From assembly GCA_963844055.1 (NCBI GenBank), contig CAWJMN010000002.1, positions 1,488,001-1,552,000 of the forward strand: a DNA stretch of 64,000 bases, given 5' to 3'. Every line of letters begins with the position of its first letter. The stretch's first letter is position 1. A program made the translations under genes and the position numbers. Positions 1-9,406 of the stretch are shown in pieces. The notes beneath the pieces are model-generated. The model did no database searches and was not told the origin of the DNA. It saw nothing but the letters and a program-made list of their open reading frames with translations. The stretch is from CAWJMN01 sp963844055 (GTDB lineage Bacteria > Planctomycetota > Planctomycetia > Pirellulales > Pirellulaceae).

Positions 1-2615
1 GCTTACTTCGCGAACCTTCGTAAACGTAGCCAGCGCCACCATGTGGCCATCGGACTTGGGAACATACAGCCGCTCTAGATCATCGGGGCTCATACGGTAA
101 CTTGCATCGGCCTGCACATTGACCTGCCAAGTACGACCAAATCGATTGAAGTCATTCACATAGAAGGAGCCAAAATTCGTTTGCAGCGTTCCAAAGACGT
201 CTGCCATCGAAATGCCCATCGACTTGACCGCTTCACGATCAATATCCAGATAGAGCCAAACCGTGTTTGCGCGGAAGCTACTAAAGACATTCGAAAGCTC
301 GGGCGAACGATCACTCTGCCGAGTGATTTGACTGCAAACTTCTTCCAAGGATGAAAGGCCGTTACCGCCACGATCTTCGATCACAATCTTAAAGCCCCCT
401 GCCGTTCCCAGGCCATCAATGGGGGGTGCTCCTAAGATATTCACCTGCGCATCGGTGATGCTTTGATCGAACGACTGACGCAACTGGCTGAGCAATCAGG
501 TCGGCCGTCTGATGCTGCGGCATGCGAGAATGGAAGTCATCCAGCATCACATACATGGAGGCAAAGTTAGACGAGTTTGCACCCAAAAGCAGTGACTGGC
601 CGGCAATCGCCACTGTGTGCTTCACGCCGGGCGTTTTCCGGGCAAGTTCATCCACTTGGCTGAGCAATTGCTGCGTCCGAGCCAGGGAGGACGAATCGGG
701 CAAGCTAACATTCACCAAAAGGTAGCCTTTGTCTTGCGGTGGAATAAAGCCGGTGGGCGTTACTTCAAACATGCGCACGGTCATAAAGAGCAAGGCACCA
801 TAGCCCACCACGACGACCAAGCTGCCACGCAGCAGCAAACCAACAATGCCGACATAGCCGCGCGTGATCCAGTTGAAGAGCCAGTTGAATGCACGAAAGA
901 ACAGCAGTAGGACCATGTTGATAGGCCAACTAGCAAGGAACAGAACGATTGCCAGCGCTGCCCCAACAATCCAGCTCCAATACTGATGCGGCACCTGCGG
1001 GTACTTAGCGATTAGCCAATCATTGCAAACCGGTGCCAGAAACATATAGCCGGCCCAAGCACCGACCAAGATGAAGCCCATTCGTGGAAGCGCTTCGCCA
1101 CCGCCAGCAGAACGCTTTTTCAGCAACAGCACCGCTAAAGCAGGGCTTAGTGTAAGGGAGTTAAACGTAGAGATCAGGGTAGAGATTGCAATCGTAAGGG
1201 CAAATTGCCGGAAGAACTGTCCCACGATCCCGGAAATTACCGTACAAGGAATGAACACGGCACTAAGCACCAAGCCGATGGCGATGACCGGTCCTGCCAC
1301 TTCATCCATCGCTTTGATGGCCGCATCTCGCGGCGCCAGGCCGTGTTCAATATGGTGCTCAATCGCCTCGACCACCACAATGGCATCATCAACCACGATC
1401 CCCACCGCCAGCACCAGACCAAATAGCGTGAGTGTATTCAGACTAAATCCAAAGGCTGCCATCGCGGCAAAAGTTCCGATAATAGCAACCGGCACCGCCA
1501 CCAGCGGAATGACCGCAGCCCGCCAACCTTGCAAAAAGATCAGCACGACAATCGCCACCAGAAACACCGCATCCCGCAGCGAGTTAAACACCTCATTGAC
1601 CGACTCTTCAATAAACGGCGTCGTATCGTAGACGATGGAGAAGTCGACGCCGTCAGGAAAACGCTGCTTCAGCTCTTCCATCTTGCGACGAACCGACTGC
1701 GCCGTATTCGAGCGCATTCGAGCCAGGCAATTGATAGATCGATAGTGCAACGGATGGCTGGCCATCGTAGGTACAAAGCTGGTCGTAAGCGAGCGCCCCT
1801 AGTTCGGTACGGGCCACATCTTTCAAACGAATCAGCCGACCCTCTTCATCTGACCGAAGAATCAGCTTATTGAACTCTTCCACATCGGTAAGTCGGCCGG
1901 CCGTCGTCATCGTGTATTGCAGAACCTGATCTTTAGGGGCCGGTGGTTGGCCGATCTGGCCTGCTGCTACCTGCGTGTTTTGTTGCTCAATCGCGCGGAC
2001 CACATCGCCAGTACTTAATCCTCGAACCGCCATCTTTTGCGGATCGAGCCAAACCCGCATGCTATAGTCACGCTGCCCCATGAAGGAGATATCGCCGACC
2101 CCTTCCAGGCGCGAAAGCTCGTCGCGCAACTGAATCGTGGCGTAATTGCTGAGGTAGAGATTGTCTCGTGTGTTGTCGGGCGAGAAGAGATTCACAATCA
2201 TCAGCACGCTGGGAGACTTCTTTTTAACCGTCACGCCGCGACGCTTAACAAGGTCTGGCAGAATGGGCTGCGCGAGGGCCACACGATTTTGAACCAGCAC
2301 CTGTGCCAGATTGAGATCGACGCCCGAACGAAACGTCACCGTAAGGATGTAGTTGCCATCATTCGTGCACTGGGATGACATGTACATCATCCCTTCCACG
2401 CCGTTGACTTGCTGTTCAATCGGCGCCGCCACCGTATCCGCCACGACCTGGGAATTGGCACCGGCGTAGGTTGTTGAAACTTCTACCGTAGGGGGCGTGA
2501 TTTCTGGATACTGCGTAACGGGAAGCACAAACAGCGCAATGCCACCGGCAAGCGTAATCACCACGGAAAGCACCGTGGCAAAAATAGGGCGGTCGATGAA
2601 GAAACGGGAAAACAT
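1..2615 (-). pseudogene. HAE1-type RND efflux permease, frameshifted twice and cut by the window edge
   Basis: This is the inner-membrane proton-driven permease of a tripartite drug efflux pump. It starts at 2615 with the N-terminal MFSRFFIDRPIFATVLSV segment typical of HAE1 permeases and matches the neighbouring permease along its length. The TM4 proton-relay motif GIVVDDAIVVVEAIE is present. Near 1706 the frame breaks after LPGSNALE and resumes as TAQSVRRKMEEL; near 487 it breaks after DLIAQ and resumes as QLRQSFDQSI. Both are explained by one extra base. The resumed frame stays open to position 1, so the C-terminal third lies outside the window. Neither site has a slippery heptamer, so programmed frameshifting is not supported. 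It follows the upstream permease by 10 bp, so it is cotranscribed. Either a recent pseudogene or, more likely, two sequence errors in an intact gene. Confidence 0.85.
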
Positions 2616-2625
2616 GGCTGCCTAT

Positions 2626-5600
2626 TTAAGAGCCGGACGAATCCGACTTCCTCTCTAAAGTACGATTGCTATCAGCTGGCGCTGCCGGCTCGGGATCGGA
2701 GGGGGCTACCGGTACGGAAAGAACCGGACCCACGGGCTGAGGAGCGGGGGCGGGCTGAGGAGCGGGAGCAGGGGCCGATACTTTGGCCGGCTTTTCACGC
2801 CGACGGAAAGCCCATTTCAAAAGGGCGACCAAGGGAGCCATTCGAACAAGGGCCAATAAGACTCGGCCAATCTTCGGCAACAGTCCCACTTGAAAAATCT
2901 TCCAGTGAGAAATGCCGGTCATCACCAAGAAGAAGACAGGGGTTAGGAAGATTCCAAAGAAGGTCACCCCTAACATACCGCTGAACACGGCCGTACCTAA
3001 GGCGCGTCGCATCTCAGCCCCTGCGCCAGAGGCGATTACCAAGGGAACGACTCCCAAGATAAACGCGAAAGATGTCATTAGGATCGGGCGAAGACGAATC
3101 TTGCAAGAAGAGAGAGTAGCTTCGTAAACATCCATCCCTCCATCGTGTTTGAGCTTGGCGAATTCCACAATCAAAATGGCATTCTTGCAAGCCAACCCGA
3201 TCAACACAACAAAGCCAATCTGCGTGAAGATGTTGATGTCCATCTTGCCAATCCACACGCCCGTGATGGCGCATAACACGCACATCGGCACCACCAGAAT
3301 CACAGCCAGGGGCATCGCCCAGCTTTCATAAAGTGCGGCCAGCACCAAGAATACGAAGATCACCGAAAGGATAAAGACGAGCAAACCCGTATTGCCCGTG
3401 AGGCGTTCGAGATAGGTAATCTCGGTCCACTCAAACGACATCGTCTGCGGCAGCTCTGAACGGGCGAGGTCTTCTAGGGACAAAATCCCCTGACCACTGC
3501 TAAACCCGGCTGCCACGTTTCCATTGATGGCAGCAGATGGATACATGTTGTAGCGCGTCAGAACGAGCGGGCCCCCCGTCATCTTCACGTTGCATAGCGC
3601 CCCCAGCGGAACCATGTCGCCATGTCGATTGCGCACCTTCAGCCGCGCGACGTCTTCCATTTGGTTGCGATAGTCGGCGTCGGCCTGAACAATCACTTGC
3701 CACGTACGGCCATAGCGATTGAAGTCATTCACATAGCGTGAGCCTAGGTAGGCTTGCAGGGTGCCAAACAGCTCTGCCAGCGGTACACCTTGCGAGATGC
3801 ATTCTTCACGATTGACATCCACGTATAACTGTGGCGAACTCGCCTTGAAGACGGTCGTCAGCCCGGCGAGCCCCTTGGTCTCGTTCCCTTTTTTGACCAA
3901 GTTGTTGGTCTGCTGTTCGAGGAAACTAAGCCCCATGTCTCCCCGGTCTTCCACCATGATTTTGAAGCCTCCCGCACGTCCCAGGCCCGAGACGGCCGGC
4001 GGCGGAAAGACATTCACAATCGCTTCGGGCACTTCTTTTGCGCACTGCTCACGAATCGCTTTGGTAATCGCATCAGAAGTCAGCTTTGAATTGTTCCGGC
4101 GTTCATCGAAGCTTTCCAAAATGATGAACATCGAGCCAAAGTTCGATCCATAGGCGCTGAGCACGAACGAATTGCCCGCGATGGAGTTCACATTTTTGAC
4201 ACCATGTGTGTTTTTGCAGATCTTCTCAATCTTGGCGATCGCTAAGCGTGTTCGCTCGGCAGCCGTAGCGTCGGGCAATTGGACGCTGGCGACGAGGTAG
4301 CCCTTATCTTGCAACGGAATGAAACCCGTTGGCAATTTCTTAAAACCCCAATAGGTAAGCACCAGCAAGCCGCCGTAAACAATCAGCACAAGCAGTGGTA
4401 CGCGAATCATCCCGGCAACAAGGCGCCCATAAAGCCCGGTCGACTTCATCACACCGAAGTTGAACAGTCGAAAGAACCATCCCAAGAAGAAGTCGATGAT
4501 CCAGGTCAGCGGGTCACGCTTGGCACCGCGTGGCCGAAGCAACATCGCCGCCAGTGCGGGGCTGAGAGTCAACGAATTGATGGTCGAGATGATGGTCGAG
4601 ACGGCAATCGTCAGCGCAAACTGCCGAAAGAATTGCCCCACGACGCCGGAGATAAAAGTACAAGGGACAAACACGGCAGTAAGCACCATGCCCACCGCGA
4701 TAATCGGCCCAGCCACTTCATCCATGGCGTGAATTGCCGCCTCGCGAGGAGGAAATCCGCGCTCAATGTATTGTTCAACCGCCTCCACAACGACAATGGC
4801 ATCGTCGACCACAATTCCAATCGCGAGCACCAAGCCGAACAGAGTCAGGTTATTCAGGCTAAACCCAAACAGCGCCAGAGCCGCAAACGTTCCCACAATG
4901 GCAACGGGAACAGCGATCAGTGGAATGATGGCAGGCCGCCAACCTTGCAAAAAGACGAGCACCACCAAGGCGACTAAGATAATCGAGTCGCGTAAGGCCT
5001 TAAACACTTCATCGACCGATTCACGAATGAATGGCGTGGTGTCATAGCCAATGTCGTAGACTGCTCCATCCGGAAACTCGCTATAGAGCTCCTTCATCTT
5101 TTCTTTCACAAAATCCGCCGTCTCGAGCGCATTGGCATCAGGCAACTGAAAGATCGCTAGACCGACCGTGGGCCTCCCGTCAAAGCGATTGGCAATATCC
5201 TGGCTTCGGGCATTGATCTCAACACGGCCCACATCCGAAATACGAATCATCCGACGGTCTGTCGATGTTCGAATGACAATATTGCCGAACTCTTCAGGCT
5301 CTTTGAGTCGTCCTGTGACGCTCAGCGGAATCTGCCGCAACTGGCCATCGATCGCAGGCGGTTGCCCCATCTGGCCCAAAGCAACCTGGGCGTTCTGTTC
5401 GCGAATTGCGGCCACCACGTCTGATACGGTCAAGTTACGAACGGCCAGCTTATCGGGATCTAGCCAAACGCGCATGCTGTAATCACGCTGGCCAAACACA
5501 CGCACTTCGCTAATGCCAGGCAAACGAGCCAGTTCATCCACCAGCCGTAGCACGGCAAAGTTGCTAAGGAAAAGTTGGTCGTAGCGACCATCAGGGGAGC

Positions 5601-6030
5601 TTAAGCTAACCGTCAGAAGAATGTCCGGCGATCGCTTCTTCGTGGTGACGCCCGTTTGCCGCACCACTTCAGGCAAGGCGGGCAGCGCCAAGTTAACACG
5701 ATTTTGCACGAGCACTTGTGCCAAGTTGAGATTGACGCCGGGCTTGAATGTTACAGTCAAAGAGTAGGAACCGTCGCTGGTGCTTTGCGACGACATGTAG
5801 AGCATGTCTTCCACGCCGTTGACTTGCTGTTCAATCGGTGCGGCAATCGTTTGAGCCACTACCTGAGCGCTGGCACCAGGATAGTTACAGGCGACATCGA
5901 CTGTCGGTGGTGTCACCGCAGGATATTGCGACAGGGGCAACGTCCCTACCGAGATCGCGCCAGCAAGCGTGATCAGCACCGATAGTACGGTGGCAAAGAT
6001 CGGTCGGTCGATGAAGAAACGAGAAAACAA
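2626..6030 (-). CDS. RND multidrug efflux permease (HAE1 family)
   Basis: Inner-membrane permease that would exchange protons for hydrophobic drugs in a complex with the lipoprotein encoded just upstream and an outer-membrane channel not seen here. The 1134-residue length is slightly above the family norm because of an Ala/Pro/Gln-rich cytoplasmic tail of about 60 residues. Visible motifs are the N-terminal MFSRFFIDRPIFATVLSV, the TM4 relay GIVVDDAIVVVEAVE and the TM10 segment GLACKNAILIVEFAK carrying the relay lysine. The start codon is TTG, chosen because a GAGGAG ribosome-binding site lies six bases upstream and homology begins exactly there. It is a tandem paralogue of the next gene downstream, 10 bp away. 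Confidence 0.95.
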   Translation of the reverse strand: MFSRFFIDRPIFATVLSVLITLAGAISVGTLPLSQYPAVTPPTVDVACNYPGASAQVVAQTIAAPIEQQVNGVEDMLYMSSQSTSDGSYSLTVTFKPGVNLNLAQVLVQNRVNLALPALPEVVRQTGVTTKKRSPDILLTVSLSSPDGRYDQLFLSNFAVLRLVDELARLPGISEVRVFGQRDYSMRVWLDPDKLAVRNLTVSDVVAAIREQNAQVALGQMGQPPAIDGQLRQIPLSVTGRLKEPEEFGNIVIRTSTDRRMIRISDVGRVEINARSQDIANRFDGRPTVGLAIFQLPDANALETADFVKEKMKELYSEFPDGAVYDIGYDTTPFIRESVDEVFKALRDSIILVALVVLVFLQGWRPAIIPLIAVPVAIVGTFAALALFGFSLNNLTLFGLVLAIGIVVDDAIVVVEAVEQYIERGFPPREAAIHAMDEVAGPIIAVGMVLTAVFVPCTFISGVVGQFFRQFALTIAVSTIISTINSLTLSPALAAMLLRPRGAKRDPLTWIIDFFLGWFFRLFNFGVMKSTGLYGRLVAGMIRVPLLVLIVYGGLLVLTYWGFKKLPTGFIPLQDKGYLVASVQLPDATAAERTRLAIAKIEKICKNTHGVKNVNSIAGNSFVLSAYGSNFGSMFIILESFDERRNNSKLTSDAITKAIREQCAKEVPEAIVNVFPPPAVSGLGRAGGFKIMVEDRGDMGLSFLEQQTNNLVKKGNETKGLAGLTTVFKASSPQLYVDVNREECISQGVPLAELFGTLQAYLGSRYVNDFNRYGRTWQVIVQADADYRNQMEDVARLKVRNRHGDMVPLGALCNVKMTGGPLVLTRYNMYPSAAINGNVAAGFSSGQGILSLEDLARSELPQTMSFEWTEITYLERLTGNTGLLVFILSVIFVFLVLAALYESWAMPLAVILVVPMCVLCAITGVWIGKMDINIFTQIGFVVLIGLACKNAILIVEFAKLKHDGGMDVYEATLSSCKIRLRPILMTSFAFILGVVPLVIASGAGAEMRRALGTAVFSGMLGVTFFGIFLTPVFFLVMTGISHWKIFQVGLLPKIGRVLLALVRMAPLVALLKWAFRRREKPAKVSAPAPAPQPAPAPQPVGPVLSVPVAPSDPEPAAPADSNRTLERKSDSSGS

Positions 6031-6136
6031 GCCGCACTCCTCACCTACAGAAAACGTTCCCTGGCTGGGTCATCCACTGCTGACGCAGGTTCCATGAGCC
6101 CTGCATCCTACAGGGCCAATTCCATCAAGAGGCTGG

Positions 6137-7375
6137 CTAGGTCGCCGGCCCCTTGGCAGCCTTTTTTCCACCCGACTCGGCAGGCGCTGCATCGGCCGTG
6201 CTTTCCGCTGCAGAGAGTGGCTTCGCCTTCACTTCCGATCCGGAGCGAATCCGCTGCAGCTCGGTAACGACCACTCGATCTTCGGGCTGCAACCCGCTGA
6301 GCACGACCCGGTTTTTGCCATCTTGAACGCCTAGCGTCACTTGGCGTGAAACGATCTTGCTTTGCTCATCCACAACAAAGATCTTTCGCTGGCCTTGGTC
6401 AAACAGTAGTGCCTCTTCAGGAACGAGCAAGGCCTCATGCGGCTCGCCAATCGGATAGCGAATTCGCACAAAGAGCCCTGGCAACAGTAGCCCCTGGTTG
6501 TTGGCAATGCGTGCCCGATATCGCAGGGTCCCCGTTGCTGGATCAATTTGATTGTCAGAGAAGTCGACAATGCCACGATGGGTAAACTCGGTCTCATCGG
6601 AGAGTGCAACTTGAATCTCGAGCTTGCCATCTGCAATCGACTGCGTCGAGTTCTGTTGCAACAAGCGTCGCAGGCGTAGTTCCAATCGCTCGTTCAGGTC
6701 GAAATAAGCAAAGACTTCTTGATCGGAAACGATCGTGGCCAAAATGGTGGTGTCGGCTTGCACGAGATTTCCGGCATCTACCATCCGGTGCCCGACGCGT
6801 CCCTTAATAGGAGACTTGACCTGGGTAAAGCTCAGATTGAGATCCGCAATCTCTAAAGCGGCGCGTGCGGCATCGAGCGCAGCGGCTGCCTCACTTTTTT
6901 CCCCCAACACCATTTCAAACTCTTCTTGCGTAATCGAGCCGGACTGAATGAGCTGCGAAGCCCGCTTGTCTTTCTTGTCGAGGCGGTCGTAGCGAGCTTG
7001 GCATTGCTCAACCATCGCCTTGGCGCGGAGAGATTCTGACTTGAACGATCGATCATCAATCGTGAAAAGGTCTTGCCCCTCTTCAATACGAGCCCCATCT
7101 TTAAAGCCGATCGTATTGAGATAGCCACTCACCCGAGCGCGAATAACGACCGACTCGACTGCGGCAGTTCGGCCCGTAAACTCTTCGAATTCGGTGATGG
7201 TCTTCTGCGTTGGATTAACGTAGGCGACTTCGACAATCTTCGCTGGTGGTGGCGCCGCTGCTTTGGGCTTGTCACATCCCACTACCAATAGCGCCAAAAC
7301 GCCAAAACATCCTAGTAGCGTCAGGCGACTGCGGTTGCACCTATTATTCATCCTTGCCAGCAATGCATTCGACAT
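6137..7375 (-). CDS. RND efflux membrane-fusion lipoprotein (AcrA/MexA type)
   Basis: Periplasmic adaptor linking an RND permease to an outer-membrane channel. The 412-residue protein begins with a lipoprotein signal whose lipobox LVVGC places the lipidated cysteine at residue 34. The rest follows the HlyD/AcrA order: barrel-sandwich half (RTAAVESVVIRARVSGYL), coiled-coil hairpin rich in Ala/Glu/Lys, second lipoyl half (TQVKSPIKGRVGHRMVDAGN), beta-barrel and membrane-proximal domain. The tail is Ala/Lys rich. A second ATG at residue 9 is a possible start. It is the first gene of the efflux operon, 107 bp upstream of the first permease, and its promoter region carries the TetR-type palindrome. 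Confidence 0.93.
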   Translation of the reverse strand: MSNALLARMNNRCNRSRLTLLGCFGVLALLVVGCDKPKAAAPPPAKIVEVAYVNPTQKTITEFEEFTGRTAAVESVVIRARVSGYLNTIGFKDGARIEEGQDLFTIDDRSFKSESLRAKAMVEQCQARYDRLDKKDKRASQLIQSGSITQEEFEMVLGEKSEAAAALDAARAALEIADLNLSFTQVKSPIKGRVGHRMVDAGNLVQADTTILATIVSDQEVFAYFDLNERLELRLRRLLQQNSTQSIADGKLEIQVALSDETEFTHRGIVDFSDNQIDPATGTLRYRARIANNQGLLLPGLFVRIRYPIGEPHEALLVPEEALLFDQGQRKIFVVDEQSKIVSRQVTLGVQDGKNRVVLSGLQPEDRVVVTELQRIRSGSEVKAKPLSAAESTADAAPAESGGKKAAKGPAT

Positions 7376-7439
7376 AGGGCAAATTCAACTATCTAAGGAT
7401 CGGGGGGGAGGGAGCCTACTCGGCGGGAAATTTTCGCAT

Positions 7440-7461
7440 ACTGACTGACTAGTCAGTCAGT
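7440..7461. promoter_or_regulatory. Perfect 22-bp palindrome, probable TetR-family operator
   Basis: Two copies of the 11-mer ACTGACTGACT face each other with no spacer, forming a perfect dyad. It lies in the 169-bp divergent intergenic region between the efflux operon (starting at 7375) and the TetR regulator (starting at 7545). A symmetric site shared by two divergent promoters is the usual arrangement for a local AcrR-like repressor. Binding by the adjacent regulator is inferred. Confidence 0.75.
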
Positions 7462-7544
7462 GCATCCGTTAAGTATATTATAGGAGAGCTCCCGCAAGTT
7501 TCAACTTCTTCCCCAGAATCCTCGGGAAATCTGGAGGGATAGCG

Positions 7545-8177
7545 ATGGCTACTTCTCGACCAAAATCCACGGAAACTGCCCTTGAAGACCGCCGTAATAA
7601 ACGGCGAGCGTCGATCATTGCTGCTGCCACAAAGCTTTTCGCCAGTGCAGGTTATGCAGAATGCGAAATGGAAAAAGTGGCCGCCAAGCTACGGGTGGCC
7701 AAGGGGACGCTCTATCTCTATTTCAAGGGGAAAGAAGAGCTTTTCTTTGCCTGCGTCGATAATGGCATGAAGGAGATGCAAAGCGTCGTGCGAGAAGCTG
7801 CCGAAGAGGCCCGCACTCCCCTGCAAAAAATCGAGAAGGCGATTCGCGCCTATTTGACGTTCTTTGATGATCGGCCCGAGCTGGTAGAACTGCTCATCCA
7901 AGAGCGAGCCAACTTTCGTAACCGCAAACGTCCGACCTACTTTGAATATCGCGATGCCAACCGCGGCCCTTGGCGATTGCTATACAGCTCGCTGGTAGAA
8001 CAAGGCAAACTTCGCAGCGACCTTCCGATCGAACGAATGCTCGACACGATTGGCAACTTGCTTTACGGCACCATGTTCACTAACCAGTTTGTGGGCCGTA
8101 CGGTAACGCTCGATGAACAGGTTGATACCACGCTAGAAATTGTGATGCGTGGAATCTTGCACGATAATGAGCGGTAG
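7545..8177 (+). CDS. TetR/AcrR-family transcriptional regulator
   Basis: Probable local repressor of the divergent RND efflux operon. The 210-residue protein has the TetR N-terminal helix-turn-helix at about residues 20-65: RRASIIAAATKLFASAGY, then KVAAKLRVAKGTLYLYFKGK, whose YLYFKGKEEL segment is typical of the recognition helix and following turn. The C-terminal ligand-binding half is helical and diverged, as usual. A GGAGG sequence eight bases before the ATG fixes the start. It is convergent with ada, ending 5 bp from it. Repression of its own gene and the efflux genes through the palindrome at 7440-7461 is inferred from position. Confidence 0.92.
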   Translation: MATSRPKSTETALEDRRNKRRASIIAAATKLFASAGYAECEMEKVAAKLRVAKGTLYLYFKGKEELFFACVDNGMKEMQSVVREAAEEARTPLQKIEKAIRAYLTFFDDRPELVELLIQERANFRNRKRPTYFEYRDANRGPWRLLYSSLVEQGKLRSDLPIERMLDTIGNLLYGTMFTNQFVGRTVTLDEQVDTTLEIVMRGILHDNER

Positions 8178-8182
8178 TCGCA

Positions 8183-9271
8183 CTATCGCTTCCCAGCCGA
8201 TTGCTTTTCTCGGTCAAGGAGCTTTGCCTTCCGCTCGATGCCCCAGCGATATCCCGAAAGCGAGCCATCGCTTCGTATCACGCGATGACACGGAATTGCC
8301 ACCGCTAATGGATTGGCTGCACAGGCACTCGCCACGGCCCGCACGGCGCGAGGCGAGCCTATCCTTTCTGCCAGGTCGGCATAAGTGAGCGTCTTCCCCA
8401 CGGGAATCTTGCAGAGCGCATTCCATACCTTCTTTTGAAAGGCTGTCCCACGTACATCCAGTGGAAGCTGCTGTCCCTGCGATGGCTGTTCAATCAGGCC
8501 CACCGCGTTTGCAACCACCTTTTCAAAGCTTTTGTCGGCCCCAATCAGTTCGGCCTGAGCAAATCGCTGTTGCAAGTCTTGCAGTAGTGCCTGGGCATCA
8601 TCCCCTAGCAGAATGCAGCAAACACCCACTTCCGTAGCCGCCACCAGGATCTCTCCCAGCGAACACGAACCAACCGCAAACCGGATCTTTGTTCCTTTTC
8701 CACCCCTACGAAATTGCGTTGGCGTCATGCCTAGCGTTTGCTTAGCCGATGCATAGAAAGTGCTGCCCGCAGGAAAGCCCGCTGCAAAGATGGCAGGCGT
8801 GACCTTGCTCGATTTTGACAAGGCCTTTTGCAATTGGTCCGAGCGAACCGCACTGGCAAACGCCTTTGCGGTAATGCCTACCAGCGCTTTGAATTGGCGA
8901 TGAAAGGCGGAAGGACTCATTCCCGCTAGAGCAGCCAACTGCTCAAGGCCAAGCTCGCCTTGCGATTTTTGCAGTTCCCGGCAGGCCTTTACGATCGAGG
9001 CATAATGCGCGGCTGGGGTTTCTTCCTGCGGGCGGCAACGTTTGCAAGGCCGAAAGCCAGCTTGCTCGGCCGCAAGTGCAGATGCATGAAAACGGACATG
9101 CTTTTGTAGCGGCAGCCTAGAAGCACATCCGGGGCGACAATAGATACCCGTGGAACGCACCGAGTAGACAAACTTGCCCTCTGCCCGCTTGTCTCGCTGC
9201 ATGACCTGCTGCCAACGACGTTGGTCTTGCGCAGAAAATCGAGGATCGACCTGGAAGGGGTTTGATTTCAT
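8183..9271 (-). CDS. ada: Ada: methylphosphotriester/O6-methylguanine-DNA methyltransferase and activator
   Basis: Suicide repair protein that takes methyl groups from alkylated DNA and, once methylated, activates the adaptive response. All three parts of full-length Ada are visible in 362 residues: the zinc domain with cysteines 45, 49, 76 and 79 (IYCRPGC and RPCKRC), an AraC-type helix-turn-helix at about 95-185 (LAALAGMSPSAFHRQFKALVG), and the methyltransferase domain with the active-site motif IPCHRV, Cys328. The start ATG agrees with the family N-terminus. It stands alone and is convergent with the TetR gene. Confidence 0.97.
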   Translation of the reverse strand: MKSNPFQVDPRFSAQDQRRWQQVMQRDKRAEGKFVYSVRSTGIYCRPGCASRLPLQKHVRFHASALAAEQAGFRPCKRCRPQEETPAAHYASIVKACRELQKSQGELGLEQLAALAGMSPSAFHRQFKALVGITAKAFASAVRSDQLQKALSKSSKVTPAIFAAGFPAGSTFYASAKQTLGMTPTQFRRGGKGTKIRFAVGSCSLGEILVAATEVGVCCILLGDDAQALLQDLQQRFAQAELIGADKSFEKVVANAVGLIEQPSQGQQLPLDVRGTAFQKKVWNALCKIPVGKTLTYADLAERIGSPRAVRAVASACAANPLAVAIPCHRVIRSDGSLSGYRWGIERKAKLLDREKQSAGKR

Positions 9272-9327
9272 GGAGCAGGCAATCGGAATAGGCAGGTGCT
9301 AGGGAAACCGTAGCACCAACATCGCAA

Positions 9328-9351
9328 ACGGGGCACTTCAAAGCGCCCCGT
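9328..9351 (-). terminator. Hairpin downstream of the 9407-10972 gene
   Basis: A seven-base perfect stem (ACGGGGC with GCCCCGT) encloses a 10-base loop. Read on the minus strand it lies about 60 bp past the end of the Tat-exported gene and before ada. The tail is short (GTTTGCG), so termination efficiency is uncertain. Confidence 0.5.
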
Positions 9352-9406
9352 TTCTTGCTTTGCAATCCAAGATTATCTGCGGCAATCCAGAAAATGCCCA
9401 GCCCTC

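Noticed and set aside
156..371. Open frame of 71 codons on the minus strand
   Set aside because: It lies in another frame inside the continuing RND permease, whose own frame is open here and matches the neighbouring permease.
480..1715. Programmed frameshifting in the RND permease
   Set aside because: Neither break has a slippery heptamer or a stop-codon arrangement of known frameshift signals, and no regulatory purpose is apparent.
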